Shown: positions 7,813 to 17,052, counted from the first letter of the stretch. The stretch is 64,000 bases of DNA from Dysgonamonadaceae bacterium (GCA_031254645.1 JAIRUA010000012.1:62001-126000); one strand, 5' to 3'. Numbers and translations are program-made. The notes: generated from the letters alone by a model not told the origin.

Positions 7813-9000
7813 TTATTTCAACAAATCCATCTTGCGAAAGCATTTTTCTATTTTATCCATCGCATAATGAAGTTGCTCAAAGGTATGCGTTGCCATCAAC
7901 GAAAAACGAATCAATGTAGCATTCGAAGCAACGGCGGGCGAAACCACCGGATTTACAAAAACGCCTTCTTCGAACAATTCTTTTGTAATTCGGAATGTTT
8001 TCTCATTGTCTCTTATATATAATGGTATAATCGGCGTAGAGGTATTCCCTATTTCGCAACCCATATTGCGAAATCCGGCTAACGCATAATCCGTCAATTT
8101 CCAAAGATTTTCGATACGTTCCGGCTCTTCAATCATCACATCGAGCGCAGCACTTGCGGAGGCAGTAGCAGCAGGCGTATTGCTCGCACTGAAAATATAG
8201 GAACGCGAATTGTGGCGCAAATAGTTGATTACATCATCGTTACCGGCAATAAATCCGCCGATTGAAGCTAGCGATTTACTGAAAGTACCCATAATCAAAT
8301 CAACTTTATCGTTCACGCCAAAATGGTCGCAAGTACCGCGACCGTGTCTTCCCAGTACACCCAAACCGTGCGCCTCGTCAACCATCAAATTAGCATTGTA
8401 TTTTTCACACAACTTGACAATTTCCGGTAAGTTGGCAACATCGCCTTCCATACTGAATACGCCATCTACAACAACGAGTTTCACTTTGTCCGATTTGCAT
8501 TTGCGAAGTTGTTTTCGCAAAGAATCCATATCATTGTGCTTGAATTTCAGCTTGGTTGAATAGGAGAGTCTGTGTCCCTCGATAATGGAAGCGTGGTCAA
8601 ATTCATCCCAAAGAATATAATCTTCGCGACCGGTTAAACAGGAAACAACGCCTAAATTTACTTGAAATCCGGTGGAATAAACAATAGCATCATCTTTTCC
8701 TAAAAAATCGGCTAACTTACGCTCCAGTTCGATATGAATATCCAATGTACCGTTTAAAAAACGGCTTCCTGCCATACCTGTACCATATTTGCGAACAGCG
8801 TGGATAGCTGCTTCTTTTACTTTCGGGTGGTTTGTCAGACCCAAATAAGAGTTAGAGCCAAACATCAATACTTTTTTTCCATTGATGACCACTTCTGTAT
8901 CTTGGTCGCTTTCGATAACCCTAAAATATGGGTAAATTCCGGCAGCTTTGGCTTGTTGAGGAGCAGTATATTTGCTCAGTTTATCAACGAGTAAATTCAT
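7813..9000 (-). CDS. spt: serine palmitoyltransferase (alpha-oxoamine synthase family)
   Basis: A 395-residue PLP enzyme. The PLP lysine is K242 in GTFSKSLASIGGF; VVDGVFSMEGDVANL, LMVDEAHGLGVLG and SASNTPAATASA are family motifs. Alpha-oxoamine synthases include BioF, Kbl and HemA. The pattern GAG-like GTGMAGSRFLNGTLDIH with YIFSASNTPAATASA, and the near match over the whole length to the Bacteroides enzyme that I remember, favour serine palmitoyltransferase. It condenses L-serine with palmitoyl-CoA to 3-ketosphinganine, the first step of bacterial sphingolipid synthesis. It is a single gene on the minus strand with a promoter-like site at 9076-9083. Confidence 0.88.
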   Translation of the reverse strand: MNLLVDKLSKYTAPQQAKAAGIYPYFRVIESDQDTEVVINGKKVLMFGSNSYLGLTNHPKVKEAAIHAVRKYGTGMAGSRFLNGTLDIHIELERKLADFLGKDDAIVYSTGFQVNLGVVSCLTGREDYILWDEFDHASIIEGHRLSYSTKLKFKHNDMDSLRKQLRKCKSDKVKLVVVDGVFSMEGDVANLPEIVKLCEKYNANLMVDEAHGLGVLGRHGRGTCDHFGVNDKVDLIMGTFSKSLASIGGFIAGNDDVINYLRHNSRSYIFSASNTPAATASASAALDVMIEEPERIENLWKLTDYALAGFRNMGCEIGNTSTPIIPLYIRDNEKTFRITKELFEEGVFVNPVVSPAVASNATLIRFSLMATHTFEQLHYAMDKIEKCFRKMDLLK

Positions 9001-9075
9001 ATAAATTGAATCGGATTAATATCAAATAATTTCTTAATTGTATCGCACTTTTATACCCTAAGAAAAAACAGAGCG

Positions 9076-9083
9076 CAAAGATA
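9076..9083 (-). promoter_or_regulatory. Bacteroidetes -7 promoter element for spt
   Basis: On the minus strand TATCTTTG matches TAnnTTTG, 76 bases before the spt start. The best upstream TTTG has a spacing of only 15 bases, so the -33 part is weak. Confidence 0.55.
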
Positions 9084-9208
9084 CTGAATAAATCTACACA
9101 AAAAATAAATTTTATTGTTTTTTAAATCAAAAGGCATCAAAAAGCCACAAAATAAATCGTTAGAATCATCAGTCATTGTTTTTAAGCAATACATTCGCAA
9201 AAATTTTT

Positions 9209-9216
9209 TATCTTTG
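9209..9216 (+). promoter_or_regulatory. Bacteroidetes -7 promoter element for mlaE
   Basis: TATCTTTG lies 23 bases before the mlaE start, a typical distance for this phylum. The -33 region has no perfect TTTG. Confidence 0.6.
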
Positions 9217-9238
9217 CACATTAATTTAATGAGTTAAT

Positions 9239-9991
9239 ATGAGTCTTACAATTCGTTCCTTGGAAAGTGTTGGAGAATATGCGTTGCTGATGAACAGGGT
9301 TTTTTCGGTGCCGGACAGGATGCGCGTGTTTCTGAAAGAGTTTTCGAAAGAAGTTTACAAACTCGGTGTCAATTCGATTTGGATTGTCTCGATTATTTCG
9401 TTTTTCATTGGTGCTGTTACGGTTATGCAAATTTCGTTGAGTATCGATTCGCCGCTTTTACCACGATTTACGGTTGGATTTGTATCGCGAGAGATTATTC
9501 TTCTCGAATTTTCATCGACGATTATGTGTCTGATTCTCGCAGGAAAAGTTGGCTCAAATATCGCGTCGGAAATCGGCTCAATGCGCATTACGGAACAAAT
9601 AGATGCGCTCGAAATAATGGGCGTAAATTCGGCTAACTACTTGATTTTCCCGAAAATAACCGCATTTGTGGTATTTATGCCTGTGTTGGTTATTTTCAGT
9701 ATGTTTGTGGGATTAATGGGCGGATACATTATATGCCTTGTTTTAGGAACACCGTCGGTAGACACATATATTTATGGTATTCAGGCATTTTTCCGAGCAC
9801 TTTTTGTTTGGAATTCTATTGCAAAATCGATGATTTTCGGTTTTATTATTGCGTCGGTATCGGCTTTTTATGGTTACAACGCTAAAGGAGGCGCATTGGA
9901 AGTAGGGCAAGCGAGTACTAATTCGGTGGTAACGAACAGTATTTTGATTTTGGCAGCTAATTTACTTTTTACACAAACAACAATGGGATAA
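9239..9991 (+). CDS. mlaE: lipid-transport ABC permease MlaE
   Basis: A 250-residue membrane protein of the MlaE/YrbE family with about five to six hydrophobic helices. Family landmarks are GAVTVMQISLSID near the first helix and the cytoplasmic coupling segment GSMRITEQIDALEIMGVNSANYLIFPK, which contacts the ATPase. In the known system MlaE forms the inner-membrane part of a phospholipid transporter with MlaF and an MCE protein (MlaD). The ATPase gene follows here, but no MCE gene is adjacent on either side. The start is preceded by a -7 promoter element at 9209. Confidence 0.92.
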   Translation: MSLTIRSLESVGEYALLMNRVFSVPDRMRVFLKEFSKEVYKLGVNSIWIVSIISFFIGAVTVMQISLSIDSPLLPRFTVGFVSREIILLEFSSTIMCLILAGKVGSNIASEIGSMRITEQIDALEIMGVNSANYLIFPKITAFVVFMPVLVIFSMFVGLMGGYIICLVLGTPSVDTYIYGIQAFFRALFVWNSIAKSMIFGFIIASVSAFYGYNAKGGALEVGQASTNSVVTNSILILAANLLFTQTTMG

Positions 9992-9995
9992 TTTT

Positions 9996-10072
9996 TGAGT
10001 TCAAAAATTCAAAAGTTTAAAGATTCAAAGTGTGAGTTTTTGAACTTTTGAACTTTTGAACTTTTGAACTTA
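9996..10072. repeat. period-9 tandem repeat and inverted repeat between mlaE and mlaF
   Basis: From 10037 to 10071 the unit TTTTGAACT is repeated almost four times. Upstream (9996-10029) stand complementary words such as AGTTCAAAAATTCAAAAG, so the transcript can fold back on itself. It lies inside a likely operon, seven bases before the mlaF start, and may affect mlaF translation. Confidence 0.7.
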
Positions 10073-10078
10073 CAAAAA

Positions 10079-10864
10079 ATGATAGAGGTAAAAAATCTGA
10101 TAAAAGAATTCGAAGGACGAATTGTTTTGAACAACATTAACGCCGAGTTCGAAAAAGGAAAAGTCAATATGATTATCGGCAAAAGCGGCTCGGGAAAAAC
10201 GGTTTTGTTGAAGTGCCTCATCGGATTGGTGCAACCTACATCGGGTGATATCCTCTACGAAAAAGAGAGTATTATTGGGATGAAAGCGAGTGAAATGAAT
10301 CGTTTGCGACGCGATATGGGAATGCTATTTCAAGGCTCGGCACTTTTTGATTCTAAAACAGTGCTCGAAAATGTGATGTTTCCGTTGGATATGTTTTCTC
10401 GAATGAGCAGACGCGAACGACGAAAGCGTGCCGAATTTTGCTTGGAAAGAGTCAATCTTGCAGAAGCACATAATCTATATCCGTCCGAAATCAGTGGAGG
10501 AATGATGAAACGTGTTGCTATCGCAAGAGCTATTGCACTCAATCCGAAATATTTGTTTTGCGATGAGCCAAACTCAGGTCTCGACCCGAAAACATCACAA
10601 CTGATTGATGAACTAATTGCCGATATTACAGCCGAATACGGAATGACAACCATTGTAATATCACACGATATGAACTCGGTCATCAACATCGGAGACAATA
10701 TTATTTTCCTCAATGAAGGAATCAAAGAATGGGTAGGCGGAAGAGACGAAGTAATGTACACAACAAACGATAAATTGAACGATTTTGTTTTCGCATCCGA
10801 TCTTTTCAAAAAAATAAAAGAAGCCGATGACGCTATCACTATGCGCGAAAGCGCGAAAGCGTAA
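10079..10864 (+). CDS. mlaF: lipid-transport ABC ATPase MlaF
   Basis: A 261-residue ABC ATPase. Walker A is GKSGSGKT at 34-41, the signature is ISGGMMKRVAIARA, Walker B is YLFCDEPNSGLDP, and the switch His is in VISHDMNS. The SGGM(M/Q)KR signature and the SGLDP Walker B extension are typical of MlaF. It powers phospholipid movement with MlaE. A TTG five codons upstream is also in frame, but it sits in the tandem repeat, so ATG 10079 is chosen. The last codons (MRESAKA) are written in a CGCGAAAG repeat that can pair with sequence before sufC. Confidence 0.92.
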   Translation: MIEVKNLIKEFEGRIVLNNINAEFEKGKVNMIIGKSGSGKTVLLKCLIGLVQPTSGDILYEKESIIGMKASEMNRLRRDMGMLFQGSALFDSKTVLENVMFPLDMFSRMSRRERRKRAEFCLERVNLAEAHNLYPSEISGGMMKRVAIARAIALNPKYLFCDEPNSGLDPKTSQLIDELIADITAEYGMTTIVISHDMNSVINIGDNIIFLNEGIKEWVGGRDEVMYTTNDKLNDFVFASDLFKKIKEADDAITMRESAKA

Positions 10865-10977
10865 AGGCACATAGGTGCAGCGACCGCCAAGACAATATAA
10901 CAAAAGAGAATTTACAAAGAAATAAATCAGCGAATTTGCCCTTTCGCGCCTTCGCGCCTTCGAGCTTTCGCGCCAAA
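10838..10977. repeat. GCGCGAAAG / CTTTCGCGC inverted repeat region
   Basis: GCGCGAAAGCGCGAAAGCG at the end of mlaF is complementary to CTTTCGCGCC and its variants CTTCGCGCC at about 10939-10974. The arms are about 90 bases apart. They could fold the mlaF-sufC junction and reduce read-through into sufC. No T-run follows. Confidence 0.55.
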
Positions 10978-10985
10978 TTAAAAAT

Positions 10986-11729
10986 ATGCTACAAATAAAA
11001 AACCTCCACGCAATTGTAGAAGGAAAAGAAATTCTAAAAGGAATTGACCTCGAAGTAAATGCGGGCGAAATTCACGCAATAATGGGACCCAACGGCTCGG
11101 GGAAAAGCACATTGGCTTCCGTTTTGGCAGGAAATCCGAGATTTGAAGTAACGCGCGGCAGCATCACATTCAACGGAAAAGACTTGTTGGATATGGAAGC
11201 CGAAGACCGTGCACGTGAGGGATTGTTTCTCAGTTTTCAATATCCGGTGGAAATACCCGGCGTAAGTATGGTAAACTTTATGCGTGCCGCCGTAAACGAA
11301 CAGCGAAAATACAAAGACGAAGACCCTATTTCAGCAAGCGATTTCTTAAAATTGATGCGCGATAAGCGCGAATTGTTGGGTATGGATAGCCAGCTATTAA
11401 ATCGTTCCGTTAATGAAGGGTTTTCGGGCGGCGAAAAAAAGAAAAACGAAATTTTCCAGATGGCGATGCTCAATCCGGCTTTGTCAATTCTCGATGAAAC
11501 CGATTCAGGACTTGATATTGATGCGCTAAAAATAGTTGCTGCCGGTGTGAAAAAACTGCATACGAAAGAAAACGCAACGATTGTTATCACGCACTTTCAG
11601 AGACTGTTGGAATACATAAAGCCGGATTTTGTGCACGTATTGTATGCCGGAAAAATCATTAAGTCGGGTGGCGCGGATTTGGCGTTAGAGTTGGAAGAGA
11701 GGGGGTATGATTGGGTGATAAATCCGTAA
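10986..11729 (+). CDS. sufC: Fe-S cluster assembly ATPase SufC
   Basis: A 247-residue ABC-type ATPase of the SUF system. Walker A is GPNGSGKS at 34-41. The Q-loop region LFLSFQYPVEIPGVSMVNFMR is diagnostic for SufC. The signature is FSGGEKKKNEIFQMA, Walker B is LSILDETDSGLDIDAL, and the C-terminal VITHFQRLLEYI is complete. SufC works with SufB and SufD as the scaffold complex in the cytoplasm. In most Bacteroidetes sufB precedes sufC directly; here mlaF precedes it, and sufB is not in the window. Confidence 0.95.
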   Translation: MLQIKNLHAIVEGKEILKGIDLEVNAGEIHAIMGPNGSGKSTLASVLAGNPRFEVTRGSITFNGKDLLDMEAEDRAREGLFLSFQYPVEIPGVSMVNFMRAAVNEQRKYKDEDPISASDFLKLMRDKRELLGMDSQLLNRSVNEGFSGGEKKKNEIFQMAMLNPALSILDETDSGLDIDALKIVAAGVKKLHTKENATIVITHFQRLLEYIKPDFVHVLYAGKIIKSGGADLALELEERGYDWVINP

Positions 11730-11805
11730 AAACATAAGATTTCTCGATTATGTTCGGAAATTCTTATGATTTGGTTAGTGTGTCAATTCTAAAAATAATT
11801 TACGT

Positions 11806-14052
11806 ATGAAATATTTCTCAAAAATAAGTGTCGTTTTGATTATTTTTATCGGCTCATTCTGTGTCGCTTGTCAAAGCGATATAAGCCGAAGGGCGCAAAA
11901 CATAGAAGCTTTTGCCCGATTGTATGGCTATGCCCGATGGTTCCACCCAAGCGATGAGGCACAAGAAATAGATTGGGATAAATTTGCCGTACTCGGTGTT
12001 CAAAAAGTTGAAAATATCAAATCAACCGAAGAATTACGAGATACGCTATATCAACTTTTCTCGCCCATTGTGCAAGGGTTGCAGATTTATAAAACAAATA
12101 AACCCGAAAGATTTAATTCGGATATCCTTTTATCGCCCGACTCGAATGCAAAACCTGTGGTGTGGCAGCATCTTGGAATTGATTTGAAAAATGAACTTTA
12201 CGCAAATGGATATAGCCCTTACAAAAGTGTGAGAGTCAATAAAAATGAATTTAATCGAAGTACAGATGCCACAATCGTATGCAAGATTTTTACAGACTTA
12301 TCTCATTTGCGCGGCAAAGAGGTCAAACTTTCGGGATATTTCAAGACCAAAAACCAAAAAGAAGAAAATGTAAAACTATTCATTCAATATCATCTGCCGA
12401 ACGATAATATAATACACGATGTATCTGTTGATTCGCAAGATTGGGATAAGCAAGAACTCACAACAACAATACCCGAAGATGCTACTCTTGTCGCTTACGG
12501 ATTATGGATTGTAGGCGATAGCGAAGTTTGGGCAGACGATTTCGAGTTTTCTGTGGACAATAGAGGAAAATGGGAGGTTTTTGACACGGTAAATATGGGA
12601 TTTGAAAATGGTCAGATTGACGTAAGTCAAGCCAATGATTGGAAAACATTGAATATGCAGTATTGCACACTTGAAGTAACTGATAAGAATGCTCATTCGG
12701 GAAAGTATAGCCTTAATCTGCAATTTAATTTTTCAGGAAAGATTTTCGACCAAATGCCACAATTCGGGGAAGTTATCAATGAGCCGATTGGTAGAAATCT
12801 TACTTGCGTAGTGCCATTAACATTGCTTACAAATGATTCCGTTACTTATCCAACATCAGAATCCTCATCGTTGCAGAGTTTGAAAACCGAACTTGCTAAA
12901 ATTGAACTAAAACCTGCTTTCAATATGCAGACGAATTTAGCAAGTGTAATCATTGCGTGGAATGTATTGCAACATTTCTTTCCTTATTTCGATGTGATTG
13001 ATACAGATTGGAATAAAGTGTTAGGCGAAACACTGAAAAGTGCATTTACAGACAATCGAAGGAAAGATTTTTTCATAACATTGAGCCAAATGATTGCCCA
13101 AATTGACGATGGACACGGGTGGTTTTATAATCCGGAACGGTGGTATCATTTGCCAATACGAACAGAATTTATCGAAAATCAAATTGTGATTACCGCATCA
13201 AATAACACCGGATTGAAAATAGGCGACATCATCAAAAGAATAGACGGAAAACCGGCAATGAGAGCATTGAACGAAAAGGAAGGAATAATTTCCGGCTCGC
13301 CACAATTGCGAAGACACAGAGCATTGAATATTCTGGGGAGTAAACTTGATTCGGGCGAAACTCAGCTTGTGATTGAACGAGACGGCAACGAGCAAAGTAT
13401 AACAATCCCGAATTTGTTAAGTCATAAACCCGGAGCCGAAAATAAATATCGGAATGAAACAATTGTGGAAATTGAACCCGGAATTTATTATGTTAATATG
13501 AGTAGAACGCAAGTACATCAATTTGATGAAAAAGTAGATGAATTGGCAAATGCAAAAGCGGTTATTTATGACCAAAGAAATGTTTATAGTGAGATGCAAC
13601 ACCATATTATACCGCATCTTATTTCGGAGCCGGTAAATTCCCCTTGGTGGAATGTTCCGCAAACCATTTATCCCAATCGGAAAGAGGTAGAGTTTAGTAA
13701 AAGTAATTGGAGTATTCATCCCAAACAGCCGTTATTCAAATCAAAAGCGATTATTATTACCAATCCGGGTATGGTTAGCTCAGCAGAAACAGCATTGGGC
13801 ATAATCGACCATTACAACTTGGCAACCACTGTTGGAGAGCCAACGGCAGGTTGCAATGGCAATGTCAACCCGATGCAATTACCGTGCGGCTATAATCTTG
13901 CTTGGACAGGAATGAAAGTATTGAAACAAGACGGTAACCAACACTACTTAATTGGATATGAACCCGATTATCCTGTAAATAAAACTATTCAAGCTATCAA
14001 AGAGGGAAGAGATGAATATTTGGAAAAGGCTTTGGAAATTGCCAGACGTTAG
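11806..14052 (+). CDS. lipoprotein with S41-family (C-terminal processing-type) peptidase domain
   Basis: A 748-residue protein with a lipobox (SFCVACQSD, Cys at about 22). Residues 30-360 form a large N-terminal region with two beta-rich parts (for example LRGKEVKLSGYFKTK and SGKYSLNLQFNF) that look like carbohydrate-binding or jelly-roll folds. The S41 unit starts near 375: IDDGHGWF (conserved His region, about 434-440), a PDZ-like part (GLKIGDIIKRIDGKPAM, about 469-485), and the catalytic Ser in MVSSAETALG (about 658-659), followed by GEPTAGCNG. It would act in the periplasm or on the cell surface. It separates sufC from sufD, an unusual place, with 28 bases before sufD. Substrate unknown. 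Confidence 0.75.
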   Translation: MKYFSKISVVLIIFIGSFCVACQSDISRRAQNIEAFARLYGYARWFHPSDEAQEIDWDKFAVLGVQKVENIKSTEELRDTLYQLFSPIVQGLQIYKTNKPERFNSDILLSPDSNAKPVVWQHLGIDLKNELYANGYSPYKSVRVNKNEFNRSTDATIVCKIFTDLSHLRGKEVKLSGYFKTKNQKEENVKLFIQYHLPNDNIIHDVSVDSQDWDKQELTTTIPEDATLVAYGLWIVGDSEVWADDFEFSVDNRGKWEVFDTVNMGFENGQIDVSQANDWKTLNMQYCTLEVTDKNAHSGKYSLNLQFNFSGKIFDQMPQFGEVINEPIGRNLTCVVPLTLLTNDSVTYPTSESSSLQSLKTELAKIELKPAFNMQTNLASVIIAWNVLQHFFPYFDVIDTDWNKVLGETLKSAFTDNRRKDFFITLSQMIAQIDDGHGWFYNPERWYHLPIRTEFIENQIVITASNNTGLKIGDIIKRIDGKPAMRALNEKEGIISGSPQLRRHRALNILGSKLDSGETQLVIERDGNEQSITIPNLLSHKPGAENKYRNETIVEIEPGIYYVNMSRTQVHQFDEKVDELANAKAVIYDQRNVYSEMQHHIIPHLISEPVNSPWWNVPQTIYPNRKEVEFSKSNWSIHPKQPLFKSKAIIITNPGMVSSAETALGIIDHYNLATTVGEPTAGCNGNVNPMQLPCGYNLAWTGMKVLKQDGNQHYLIGYEPDYPVNKTIQAIKEGRDEYLEKALEIARR

Positions 14053-14080
14053 ATAGTTTGAATATAAAACAAAATAACAA

Positions 14081-15421
14081 ATGATTGAACAACAATATAT
14101 TGACCTATTCCAACAATTTCGCAACGAAATCGACCAAAATTCCGTTGCAGGGATGAACGCCGCACGTAATGCCGCTTTCGAAACATTTGCGCGAATAGGT
14201 TTCCCGACCTCGTCGCAAGAAGATTACAGACATTCTAACATCATACTCGCTTTTGATGCCGATTTGGGGCTGAACTTGCGTAACATACCCATTCCCGTGA
14301 ATCCGTACGATGCGTTTAAGTGTGATGTTCCCGATTTGTCCACGCACCTGCATTTTTTAATAAATGACAGGTATTACGATAAAATTCAATCCGCCGAAAA
14401 CCTGCCCGAAGGCGTTTTTATCGGCTGTATGCAAACTTTTGCCGAAAAATATCCCGATATTTTCGCCAGGTATTACGCCAAAATCGCCGATTACAGCAAC
14501 AACGGTACAGTGGCGTACAACACAATGTTTGCACAGGACGGTTTCATGGTGTATGTGCCCAAAAATACGGTTATCGAAAAACCGTTGCAACTCATTAATA
14601 TTCTGCGCGGTGGAGTGGATTTGAATGTCAATCGCCGAATTTTGATTATCGCCGAAGAAAACGCACAAGTAAAAATCCTCACATGTGATCACACGGTTGA
14701 TAACGTGCATTTTGTAGTAACACAAGTAACGGAAATTTTCGCCGATGTTTCATCACAAATCGATTTTTACGAACTCGAAGACAATTCTGCAAAAGTTACA
14801 CGTCTCAATTCCGTATTCAGTGAACAGAGAGAAAATTCGACCGTAACTACAAGCGGAATAACGCTTCATAACGGATACACGCGTAACAATTATCGTTTCC
14901 GTCTTCTCGGTCAGCACGCCGAAGCACATGTGGGCGGACTTGCCATTTGCGACAAAACGCAACACATTGACAATTTCGTTTTTCTCGACCACGTTGCACC
15001 ACATTGCACCAGCCACGAATTGTTCAAAACCATTCTCAACGACAGCGCAACAGGCGTATTTTGTGGAAAAATTCTTGTAGAAAAAGATGCACAAAAAACG
15101 CAGGCTTACCAAACCAACCGCAACCTGTGCGCATCGGAAAATGCACGAATGTTTTCCAAACCGCAACTCGAAATTTATGCTGACGATGTAAAATGTTCAC
15201 ACGGACTGACCACCGGACATCTCAACGACGATGCGCTGTTTTATATGCGCGCACGCGGCATCGATAAAGACGAAGCCCGACTTTTATTAATGGTTGCTTT
15301 CACGCGCGACGTAGTGGATTTAGTGCGTATTGATTCGTTGCAAGAACGATTGATTCATTTGATTGATAAGCGTTTTCGTGGCGAATCCACAAGATGTGGC
15401 GATTGTGGAGTAATATGCTAA
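14081..15421 (+). CDS. sufD: Fe-S cluster assembly protein SufD
   Basis: A 446-residue protein of SufD length. The C-terminal half shows the conserved SufB/SufD beta-helix core: HNGYTRNNYRFRLLGQHAEAHVGGL, HIDNFVFLDHVAPHCTSHELFKTIL, GVFCGKILVEKDAQKTQAYQTNRNL, and DDVKCSHGLTTGHLNDDALFYMRARGID. The N-terminal half is SufD-like (TSSQEDYRHSNI). It partners with SufB and SufC in building Fe-S clusters. The next gene is sufS, 51 bases on. Confidence 0.93.
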   Translation: MIEQQYIDLFQQFRNEIDQNSVAGMNAARNAAFETFARIGFPTSSQEDYRHSNIILAFDADLGLNLRNIPIPVNPYDAFKCDVPDLSTHLHFLINDRYYDKIQSAENLPEGVFIGCMQTFAEKYPDIFARYYAKIADYSNNGTVAYNTMFAQDGFMVYVPKNTVIEKPLQLINILRGGVDLNVNRRILIIAEENAQVKILTCDHTVDNVHFVVTQVTEIFADVSSQIDFYELEDNSAKVTRLNSVFSEQRENSTVTTSGITLHNGYTRNNYRFRLLGQHAEAHVGGLAICDKTQHIDNFVFLDHVAPHCTSHELFKTILNDSATGVFCGKILVEKDAQKTQAYQTNRNLCASENARMFSKPQLEIYADDVKCSHGLTTGHLNDDALFYMRARGIDKDEARLLLMVAFTRDVVDLVRIDSLQERLIHLIDKRFRGESTRCGDCGVIC

Positions 15422-15472
15422 ATAAATAATGTGATTTTCGTCGTTTTTTCATAACTCGCAACTTGTAATTAA

Positions 15473-16687
15473 ATGGATATAAATAGAATACGTCAAGATT
15501 TTCCCATTCTTTCCCACACGGTTTACGGAAAGCCGCTCGTTTATTTCGACAACGGTGCAACGGCACAAAAACCGCGCTGCGTGGTCGAAAAAATCGTAGA
15601 AATGTACGAATCGTTCAACGCAAACGTGCATCGCGGCGTGCATTTTCTCAGTCAAGCCGCTACTGACAAACACGAAACATCGCGCATAACGGTACAAAAA
15701 TTTCTGAATGCCAAATCGCCGTCCGAAATTATTTTCACGAGAGGCACAACGGAAGCGATAAACTTAGTGGCTTCGTCGTTTTGCCGTGCATTTTGCAAAC
15801 CCGATGACGAAATTCTGATTACCGCAATGGAACATCACGCCAACATCGTCCCTTGGCAACTGCAAGGCGACATCACAGGCGTAAAACTGCAAGTTGCCCC
15901 GATAAATGCTGACGGCGAATTGATGTTGGAAGAATTTGAAAAGAAAATTTCGGAACGAACAAAACTAATTTCCATTACGCATATTTCCAACGTGTTGGGA
16001 ACGGTAAATCCGATAGAAAAAATTATCGAAATCGCTCATAAACACAATATTCCGGTGCTTATTGATGCAGCACAGTCGGTACAACACGCTACTGTTGATG
16101 TACAAAAACTCAATTGCGATTTTCTCGTTTTTTCATCGCATAAAATTTACGGTCCCACAGGTGTAGGTGTGCTCTATGGAAAAGAAAAATGGCTCAACGC
16201 AATGCCGCCCTATCAAGGTGGCGGTGAGATGATTGCCAGCGTTTCGTTCGAAAAAACGACTTTCAACGAATTGCCATTCAAATTCGAGGCAGGAACGCCC
16301 GATTTTGTCGGTACAACCGCTTTGGCAACCGCTTTGAACTATGTTTCAGAAATCGGAATTGACAAAATCGCACAATACGAACACGAATTGCTCGAATACG
16401 CTACCGAGCGACTTCTCGCTATTCCAAAACTGCGAATTTATGGCAATGCGAAGCAAAAATGCAGTCTCATTTCTTTTTTGGTTGATGGCATTCATCCTTA
16501 CGATATGGGAATGTTGCTCGACAAAATGGGTATCGCCGTTCGTACCGGACATCATTGTGCCGAACCGTTGATGCGCGAACTCGGTATCGACAGCACAGTG
16601 CGTGCATCATTCGCTTTTTATAATACCAAAGAGGAAATTGATGTGTTGGTTAGTGGGATTGAGAGGATTAGAAAGATGTTTGAGTAG
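15473..16687 (+). CDS. sufS: cysteine desulfurase SufS
   Basis: A 404-residue class V PLP aminotransferase-fold enzyme. The PLP lysine is in VFSSHKIYGPTGVGVLYG. The active-site Cys is in RTGHHCAEPLMRELG, the short group II (SufS/CsdA) type loop. MEHHANIVPWQ and VLIDAAQSVQHATVDVQ are further SufS motifs. It moves sulfur from cysteine to the SUF scaffold. It ends the suf run; the mobile island begins 157 bases later. Confidence 0.95.
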   Translation: MDINRIRQDFPILSHTVYGKPLVYFDNGATAQKPRCVVEKIVEMYESFNANVHRGVHFLSQAATDKHETSRITVQKFLNAKSPSEIIFTRGTTEAINLVASSFCRAFCKPDDEILITAMEHHANIVPWQLQGDITGVKLQVAPINADGELMLEEFEKKISERTKLISITHISNVLGTVNPIEKIIEIAHKHNIPVLIDAAQSVQHATVDVQKLNCDFLVFSSHKIYGPTGVGVLYGKEKWLNAMPPYQGGGEMIASVSFEKTTFNELPFKFEAGTPDFVGTTALATALNYVSEIGIDKIAQYEHELLEYATERLLAIPKLRIYGNAKQKCSLISFLVDGIHPYDMGMLLDKMGIAVRTGHHCAEPLMRELGIDSTVRASFAFYNTKEEIDVLVSGIERIRKMFE

Positions 16688-16843
16688 TTATTCGAATAAT
16701 ATTTTGATTAATAAGGTATCTTTAAAAAGCACTTTGGAAATAGCGATTTTCGGGATACTCTTTTTTGTTAAATATAGTTAAGAGACAAAAAAGGGATAAA
16801 AACAAAAGAGAACTAAATGAATATCAATCACTTTGTTCTCTTT

Positions 16844-16860
16844 CAGTACTCGGAGCGGGA
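16844..16860 (+). repeat. left attachment site (17-bp direct repeat of the island)
   Basis: CAGTACTCGGAGCGGGA is identical to 25310-25326, which is the 3' part of tRNA-Leu (half of the T stem plus acceptor strand and the next bases). Tyrosine integrases commonly use tRNA 3' ends as attachment sites, and the integrase gene starts 217 bases inward. After the repeat the two ends diverge. Confidence 0.85.
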
Positions 16861-16989
16861 GTATAACACTGCATTTCGCCCAAAATACAACCTTTTAGAA
16901 ATAGCCAAAATACAGAAACAACGATATAATAATAAGCCATTTACAAAACTTCAAAGATTGCATAATATCGCATAGTATCGCACTTAGTC

Positions 16990-17019
16990 AAAAATAAGTG
17001 GGGATTATGTGGGGATTTT
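16990..17019 (+). promoter_or_regulatory. left copy of end-associated 30-bp motif (possible integrase arm site)
   Basis: The stretch carries two near-copies of an 11-base word, AAGTGGGGATT and ATGTGGGGATT, in tandem. It recurs with one mismatch at 25228-25257, inside the other end of the island. Tandem short repeats near both ends of an integrating element are typical of arm-type integrase or excisionase sites; that role is inferred. Confidence 0.6.
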
Positions 17020-17020
17020 C

Positions 17021-17052
17021 TTTGCGGGTTATTGAAAAATTGTGTATCTTTG
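17021..17052 (+). promoter_or_regulatory. integrase promoter (TTTG-N20-TATCTTTG)
   Basis: TTTG at 17021-17024 and TATCTTTG at 17045-17052 are 20 bases apart, close to the Bacteroides consensus of 19. The integrase start is 24 bases downstream. The promoter adjoins the putative arm site, so integrase binding could repress it. Confidence 0.7.

Noticed and set aside
10037-10071. Period-9 repeat considered as a CRISPR-like array
   Set aside because: Units are 9 bases with no spacers, and there are no cas genes anywhere in the window.
16763-16795. CTTTTTTGT/ACAAAAAAG hairpin after sufS
   Set aside because: AT-only arms of nine bases around a 15-base loop; too weak to call a terminator.
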